Made by a program: the position numbers and the translations under genes. This document shows positions 16,333-19,438 of a stretch of 19,438 bases of DNA, piece by piece. The stretch is from positions 1 through 19,438 of the forward strand of contig CALKIV010000089.1 in assembly GCA_937995835.1 (NCBI GenBank). The letters are read 5' to 3'. The stretch is from an uncultured Dysgonomonas sp. GTDB lineage: Bacteria > Bacteroidota > Bacteroidia > Bacteroidales > Dysgonomonadaceae. Positions within the stretch are counted from its first letter, which is position 1; the number at the start of each line of letters is the position of its first letter. The notes under the pieces were generated by a model. It was not told the origin of the DNA and did no database searches. It saw only the letters and a program-made list of their open reading frames with translations.

Positions 16333-16995
16333 ATGGATGTAAAAATAGAATCAAGCTGGAAAGTACAATTAGAAGAAGAGTTTAGTAAACCATATTTTGC
16401 AAATTTGACTGAATTTGTGCGTGGAGAATATCGAACTAAAACAATTTTTCCTCCTGCGAAACTTATTTTTAATGCTTTCGATCACACTTCTTTCGATCAG
16501 GTGAAAGTCGTTATCCTAGGGCAAGATCCTTATCATGGAGTGGGGCAGGCACATGGTTTGTCTTTCTCTGTCAATGATGGAGTCAGAACTCCACCTTCAT
16601 TGATTAATATGTATAAGGAGATCAATAGAGATTTAGGTACAGCAATACCTCAATCTGGCAATCTTACACGTTGGGCAGAGCAAGGAGTGCTGTTGTTGAA
16701 TGCTACCTTGACAGTTGTGGCTCACACAGCAGGCTCGCATCAGGGCAAAGGTTGGGAAACCTTTACAGATGCCGCAATTAAGAAATTAGCAGATGAAAGA
16801 GAAAATCTTGTTTTCTTATTGTGGGGAGCTTATGCACAAAAGAAGGCTGTTTTGATTGACGAAAAGAAGCATTTGATTTTAAAAACTGTACATCCATCTC
16901 CACTCTCGGCTCATCGAGGCTTTATCGGTTGTGGACACTTTAGCAAGGCAAATGAATATCTTGTATCAAAAGGACTTGAACCTATTGTGTGGTGA
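16333..16995 (+). CDS. ung: Uracil-DNA glycosylase, family 1
   Basis: It excises uracil from DNA as the first step of base-excision repair, acting in the cytoplasm. The catalytic water-activating loop GQDPYH is present, followed by GLSFSV, and the DNA-intercalation motif HPSPLSAHRG is near the C-terminus. I chose the ATG at 16333 (protein starting MDVKIESSWK, 220 residues), which fits the family's usual length and N-terminus; an ATG six bases earlier (16327) and a TTG at 16312 are in frame, but the TTG overlaps the promoter. It has its own promoter and converges with lipB, with only four bases between the two stop codons. All active-site motifs are intact. Confidence 0.96.
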   Translation: MDVKIESSWKVQLEEEFSKPYFANLTEFVRGEYRTKTIFPPAKLIFNAFDHTSFDQVKVVILGQDPYHGVGQAHGLSFSVNDGVRTPPSLINMYKEINRDLGTAIPQSGNLTRWAEQGVLLLNATLTVVAHTAGSHQGKGWETFTDAAIKKLADERENLVFLLWGAYAQKKAVLIDEKKHLILKTVHPSPLSAHRGFIGCGHFSKANEYLVSKGLEPIVW

Positions 16996-16999
16996 TTTC

Positions 17000-17653
17000 T
17001 CAGATAAAAATAGATTCAAATATTTTTTCAGCTTTTTCTTTTACTTCTTCCATATTCAATTTGTGTCCTAGTTCCTTCTCCATGGAGGTAACCCCCTTGT
17101 CAACAAATCCACAAGGATTGATCAATGAAAAGTAAGAGAGATCGGTGTTGATATTCAGGGCAAAGCCATGCATGGTGACAAATCGGCTACTACGGACACC
17201 TATGGCGCAAATCTTACGAGCTTTGGTATTGTCGTAGTCTAGCCAAACGCCTGCAGCTGACGCCATGCGACCAGCTTGGATGTTGTATTCGGCAAGAAGT
17301 TTGATGATTACTTCCTCCAGATTGTAGATGTATTGACGGAGCCCTATATGCAAGCTTTCTAAATCAAAAATGGGATAGCCTACTAGCTGCCCGGGACCAT
17401 GATAGGTAACGTCGCCACCTCTGTCGATGTGGAAAAGTGAAACCTGACGCATTGCTAGCATACTTTCGCTGATCAGCACATTGTGCTCGTCACTGTTCTT
17501 GCCCATTGTGATTACGTGTGGATGCTCACAAAACAAAACTCTGTTAGTTGTAGCGTTTTGTTCCTTTTTGTTCTCGATGGTTTGGTCAAACAATTGTTGT
17601 TGATAGTCCCACGCTTTTTTGTACTCTATGATGCCTAAATCCTCAAAAATCAT
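17000..17653 (-). CDS. lipB: Octanoyltransferase LipB
   Basis: It transfers octanoate from octanoyl-ACP to the lipoyl domains of 2-oxoacid dehydrogenases and the glycine cleavage H protein, the first step of lipoate synthesis in the cytoplasm. The 217-residue protein carries the family signature RGGDVTYHGPGQL (78-90), the catalytic Lys147 in the KICAIG segment, and the acyl-carrying Cys181 in INPCGF. It starts 17 nt after the ruvC stop codon and is the last gene of a probable DUF4286-ruvC-lipB transcript. Its 3' end faces ung with only a four-base gap. Confidence 0.96.
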   Translation of the reverse strand: MIFEDLGIIEYKKAWDYQQQLFDQTIENKKEQNATTNRVLFCEHPHVITMGKNSDEHNVLISESMLAMRQVSLFHIDRGGDVTYHGPGQLVGYPIFDLESLHIGLRQYIYNLEEVIIKLLAEYNIQAGRMASAAGVWLDYDNTKARKICAIGVRSSRFVTMHGFALNINTDLSYFSLINPCGFVDKGVTSMEKELGHKLNMEEVKEKAEKIFESIFI

Positions 17654-17670
17654 TTTAGACTGAATTTTAG

Positions 17671-18237
17671 TTATTTTACTTTTCCCGGATTTTTATTGAT
17701 AAAGTCTTTCCAACTCGTAAACGCTTTCTCTGTTTGAGGTCTGTTTGTTTGGAAAAAATGACACAGTGCCGCAGCCATTCCATCAGTAGCATCAAGCTCT
17801 TTGAGCATCTGCTCTTGAGGTATTTTTAGATAGTTTTGGACCATATAGGCTACTTGTTCTTTTGCTGCTTTCCCATTTCCTGTGAGCGACATTTTTATCT
17901 TTAGAGGAGCATATTCGAACACGGGAATATCTCTTGATAGTGCTGCAGCCATCGCCACTCCTTGTGCTCTGCCAAGTTTGAGCATACTTTGCACATTTTT
18001 GCCAAAGAAAGGTGCTTCAATGGCTAGTTCGTCGGGAAGATATTCTTCCACTAGCGAAAGCACAAAGTCGTAAATCTTTTTTAATTTCAAATAATGGTCA
18101 TCTTTTGCACTTAGTTTGAGTACACCGATGGTCATCATCTGAGGTTTGTTGTTCAAGATGCGAAGCACACCATAGCCCATCACTTGCGTTCCGGGGTCTA
18201 TGCCTATTATGATTCTTTCTTTTTGTATCTGGCTCAT
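17671..18237 (-). CDS. ruvC: Holliday junction resolvase RuvC
   Basis: It is the endonuclease that cleaves Holliday junctions in the RuvABC recombination-repair complex. I start it at the ATG at 18237, giving 188 residues, the normal RuvC length. A longer in-frame reading to 18336 adds 33 residues without family character and runs deep into the neighbouring gene. From this start the four acidic catalytic residues are Asp14 (IGIDPG), Glu74 (LAIEAPFF), and Asp149 and Asp152 (LDATDG). The start codon overlaps the DUF4286 stop codon as ATGA, a classic translational-coupling arrangement. Confidence 0.96.
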   Translation of the reverse strand: MSQIQKERIIIGIDPGTQVMGYGVLRILNNKPQMMTIGVLKLSAKDDHYLKLKKIYDFVLSLVEEYLPDELAIEAPFFGKNVQSMLKLGRAQGVAMAAALSRDIPVFEYAPLKIKMSLTGNGKAAKEQVAYMVQNYLKIPQEQMLKELDATDGMAAALCHFFQTNRPQTEKAFTSWKDFINKNPGKVK

Positions 18238-18542
18238 AGTTCTATCTCTTCCAGTAGAGTCATAAAGCCACAAGCTTTCGCTCCAAAGCGAGCATTCATA
18301 TCCTTTTGCAACTCTTGACCCACTCCTTCCATCCAAACCTCTAGTGTTTCCACATCTTTTGTTCTAAACTGCAGTGAATAGCTTACGCCACTTTCTTCGT
18401 GTTGCGCATGGATGAGGGCAAGGCGAGGATCGTGTAACAGAGCATCTTTTATAGCTTGGGGAATATATTCATCTCTCAGATATGCCAAGCACTCATCATG
18501 TATTTCGTCTTCCAGATGGAATGTGGTATTGAAAATTATCAT
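18234..18542 (-). CDS. DUF4286 family small protein
   Basis: This is a 102-residue cytoplasmic protein of unknown function, typical of Bacteroidetes. It starts MIIFNTTFHLEDEI, which resembles the usual beginning of this family, so the ATG at 18542 is preferred over the one at 18569, which lies within a promoter element. The protein is compact and acidic, with a predicted mix of strands and helices and no signal peptide. Its stop codon overlaps the ruvC start (ATGA). The tight pairing with ruvC suggests at least co-expression; no biochemical role is claimed. Confidence 0.85.
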   Translation of the reverse strand: MIIFNTTFHLEDEIHDECLAYLRDEYIPQAIKDALLHDPRLALIHAQHEESGVSYSLQFRTKDVETLEVWMEGVGQELQKDMNARFGAKACGFMTLLEEIEL

Positions 18543-18566
18543 TTTTATTTTTGCTTTTATATCTGT

Positions 18567-18574
18567 CAAAGATA
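18567..18574 (-). promoter_or_regulatory. Candidate promoter of the DUF4286-ruvC-lipB operon
   Basis: The minus strand reads TATCTTTG, an exact TAnnTTTG match and identical to the ung -7 element. It lies 24 nt upstream of the chosen DUF4286 ATG. A TTTG lies further upstream at 18602-18605, but at a 27-nt spacing that is longer than the usual 19 to 21. Confidence 0.5.
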
Positions 18575-18600
18575 CGGAATTATTGATGCATTGTGCTCTT

Positions 18601-19311
18601 TCAAATTATATGTTTTTTCCACCATAAGGAAGTGAGCAGCAGGGCTAAGAAAGAAGATGCTAAGCCAATCACAATGAGATTGCCGACTGAAGTGGTGAAA
18701 TTGAACGATAATCGGATACCAATAATGATGCACATTAAGAGGATGTTTACTCCCCAATATTTTAAATTTATATTTGTCGTTTTTCTGCCTATTGGCATTT
18801 TATAGATAAACCATAAGATGAATAAACCTCCAAAGAAGGTGCTAGCATGTTGCAAAATCTTATAGACAGGAATGTTCAAAATACTTGATGTTAGTGAAGG
18901 GAAGTAATCAACAAATACGCCACTAGGGTGCGTGAATTGATCCCAAAGGATGTGAGATGTTGCTCCGATCAGAAAAGAAATGAGAACAGCCAGCCAATGC
19001 TTTTTGATATGTAAGAGCCAGTTGAAGGATTCATATTTAGCGAATCGTATTTGCAAGAAAGCCGGTAAATTCCTTATTAGAGGATTTCGTATAATCTGAT
19101 GAAAGAGGATGGAAACTACTAGCCCAACAGGTATGCAGAAGAGAAAGAGACCCAAGAATGTGTGACTATATTCACTTCTCAAATGCATTCTCATGAAATA
19201 TTCGAAGTCAGGACTCATGCTGCCAATAACAAGGGCTGTTATGGAAAAAAAACGAGGGCTGAATTTTTTCAAGGGCAATACAATTGCCGGATGCGCAAGA
19301 GTAAAAGGCAT
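18601..19311 (-). CDS. DUF4184 family integral membrane protein
   Basis: This 236-residue membrane protein has several hydrophobic segments, roughly at 22-33, 50-70, 106-123, 150-170, 184-200 and 210-230. The N-terminal MPFTLAHPA signature identifies the DUF4184 family; its function is not known to me. Conserved-looking polar residues lie in or next to membrane segments: His7, Asp35 in SPDFEYF, His50, and the cluster His120/Asp124/His128. Their spacing resembles the metal-binding pattern of the YdjM-type membrane metal-dependent hydrolases, so a metalloenzyme is possible but unproven. The gene lies downstream of a terminated upstream gene and just before the ruvC operon promoter. No promoter consensus is visible in its short leader. 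Confidence 0.85.
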   Translation of the reverse strand: MPFTLAHPAIVLPLKKFSPRFFSITALVIGSMSPDFEYFMRMHLRSEYSHTFLGLFLFCIPVGLVVSILFHQIIRNPLIRNLPAFLQIRFAKYESFNWLLHIKKHWLAVLISFLIGATSHILWDQFTHPSGVFVDYFPSLTSSILNIPVYKILQHASTFFGGLFILWFIYKMPIGRKTTNINLKYWGVNILLMCIIIGIRLSFNFTTSVGNLIVIGLASSFLALLLTSLWWKKHII

Positions 19312-19343
19312 GGTTGGTATAATTTGTAGTTCAGATACGAAAA

Positions 19344-19365
19344 CAGGCTCTAGTAATAGAGCCTG
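19344..19365 (-). terminator. Intrinsic terminator downstream of the pgk-like gene
   Basis: A perfect 9-bp stem, CAGGCTCTA (19344-19352) with TAGAGCCTG (19357-19365), encloses a 4-nt loop. On the minus strand it is followed by TTTTCG. It lies about 27 nt after the stop codon of the gene at the window edge and 33 nt before the DUF4184 start, so it should insulate the two transcripts. Confidence 0.82.
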
Positions 19366-19391
19366 CCTTAAATATATTGTTTGGCTAAAGC

Positions 19392-19438
19392 TTAAAAGCC
19401 TCTGATAGCTTTTACACCTGGAAGCACTTTTCCTTCAA
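19392..19438 (-). CDS. pgk: C-terminal end of a gene, probably phosphoglycerate kinase (partial)
   Basis: Only the last 15 codons are inside the window; the rest lies beyond its right edge. They read EGKVLPGVKAIRGF and then TAA. The EGK-LPG-AI pattern is characteristic of the C-terminus of bacterial phosphoglycerate kinase, the ATP-forming glycolytic enzyme. The stop codon is followed by a strong terminator, as expected for a highly expressed gene. So few residues make the assignment tentative. Confidence 0.7.
   Translation of the reverse strand, partial: EGKVLPGVKAIRGF

Noticed and set aside
18238..18336. 33-residue N-terminal extension of RuvC
   Set aside because: It lies within the DUF4286 coding region in another frame, is unlike RuvC, and the ATGA overlap with a start at 18237 is a better explanation.
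18543..18569. Nine-residue extension of DUF4286
   Set aside because: Its ATG falls inside the TATCTTTG element, and MIIFNTT is the expected family start.
1..19438. CRISPR arrays, insertion sequences, integrases, phage or defence genes
   Set aside because: No regularly spaced repeats, transposase or recombinase motifs, or terminal inverted repeats were seen on either strand.

Overview
The window looks like a chromosomal segment of a member of the Bacteroidales, probably Bacteroides or a close relative. The evidence is moderately AT-rich DNA, genes without strong Shine-Dalgarno sites but with A/T-rich leaders, several exact matches to the Bacteroides -7 promoter element (TAnnTTTG), a one-protein hybrid two-component system with an AraC output domain, and lipoprotein or Sec signals on nearly every enzyme. 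No species call is justified from sequence reading alone.

Positions 63-10872 (minus strand) hold a pectin-degradation gene cluster. In transcription order it encodes GH28, a GH105 unsaturated uronyl hydrolase, CE8 pectin methylesterase, a second GH28, CE12 acetylesterase, GH43, an alpha/beta-hydrolase esterase, a lipoprotein nitroreductase and, after a hairpin terminator, a PL10 pectate lyase. The first eight genes are 1 to 10 nt apart and look like one operon. Together they would remove methyl and acetyl esters, cut polygalacturonate by hydrolysis and by lysis, remove the 4,5-unsaturated ends that lyases leave, and trim side chains. All the enzymes are exported, but none shows an obvious acidic surface-export tag after the lipobox Cys. 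No SusC/SusD pair lies in the window.

Positions 10873-11314 form a 442-bp divergent regulatory region. It is followed on the plus strand by a 1468-residue hybrid sensor (beta-propeller, Y_Y_Y, membrane segment, histidine kinase, receiver, AraC HTH) that is very likely the regulator of the cluster. A small DUF488 gene follows it closely.

From 16129 onward the content becomes housekeeping: a tRNA-Arg(CCG) gene on the minus strand, uracil-DNA glycosylase (plus strand, with a textbook Bacteroides promoter), then on the minus strand lipB, ruvC and a DUF4286 gene as a likely operon, a DUF4184 membrane protein, a strong hairpin terminator, and the last codons of a gene whose C-terminus matches phosphoglycerate kinase.

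No CRISPR array, insertion sequence, integrase, phage gene or defence system was seen. The window reads mainly as a well-formed pectin locus joined to core genes. The most notable points are the absence of SusC/D, the nitroreductase inside the carbohydrate operon, the terminator and direct repeat before the lyase gene, the cluster of AATGC motifs in the divergent region, and the near-leaderless ung transcript.
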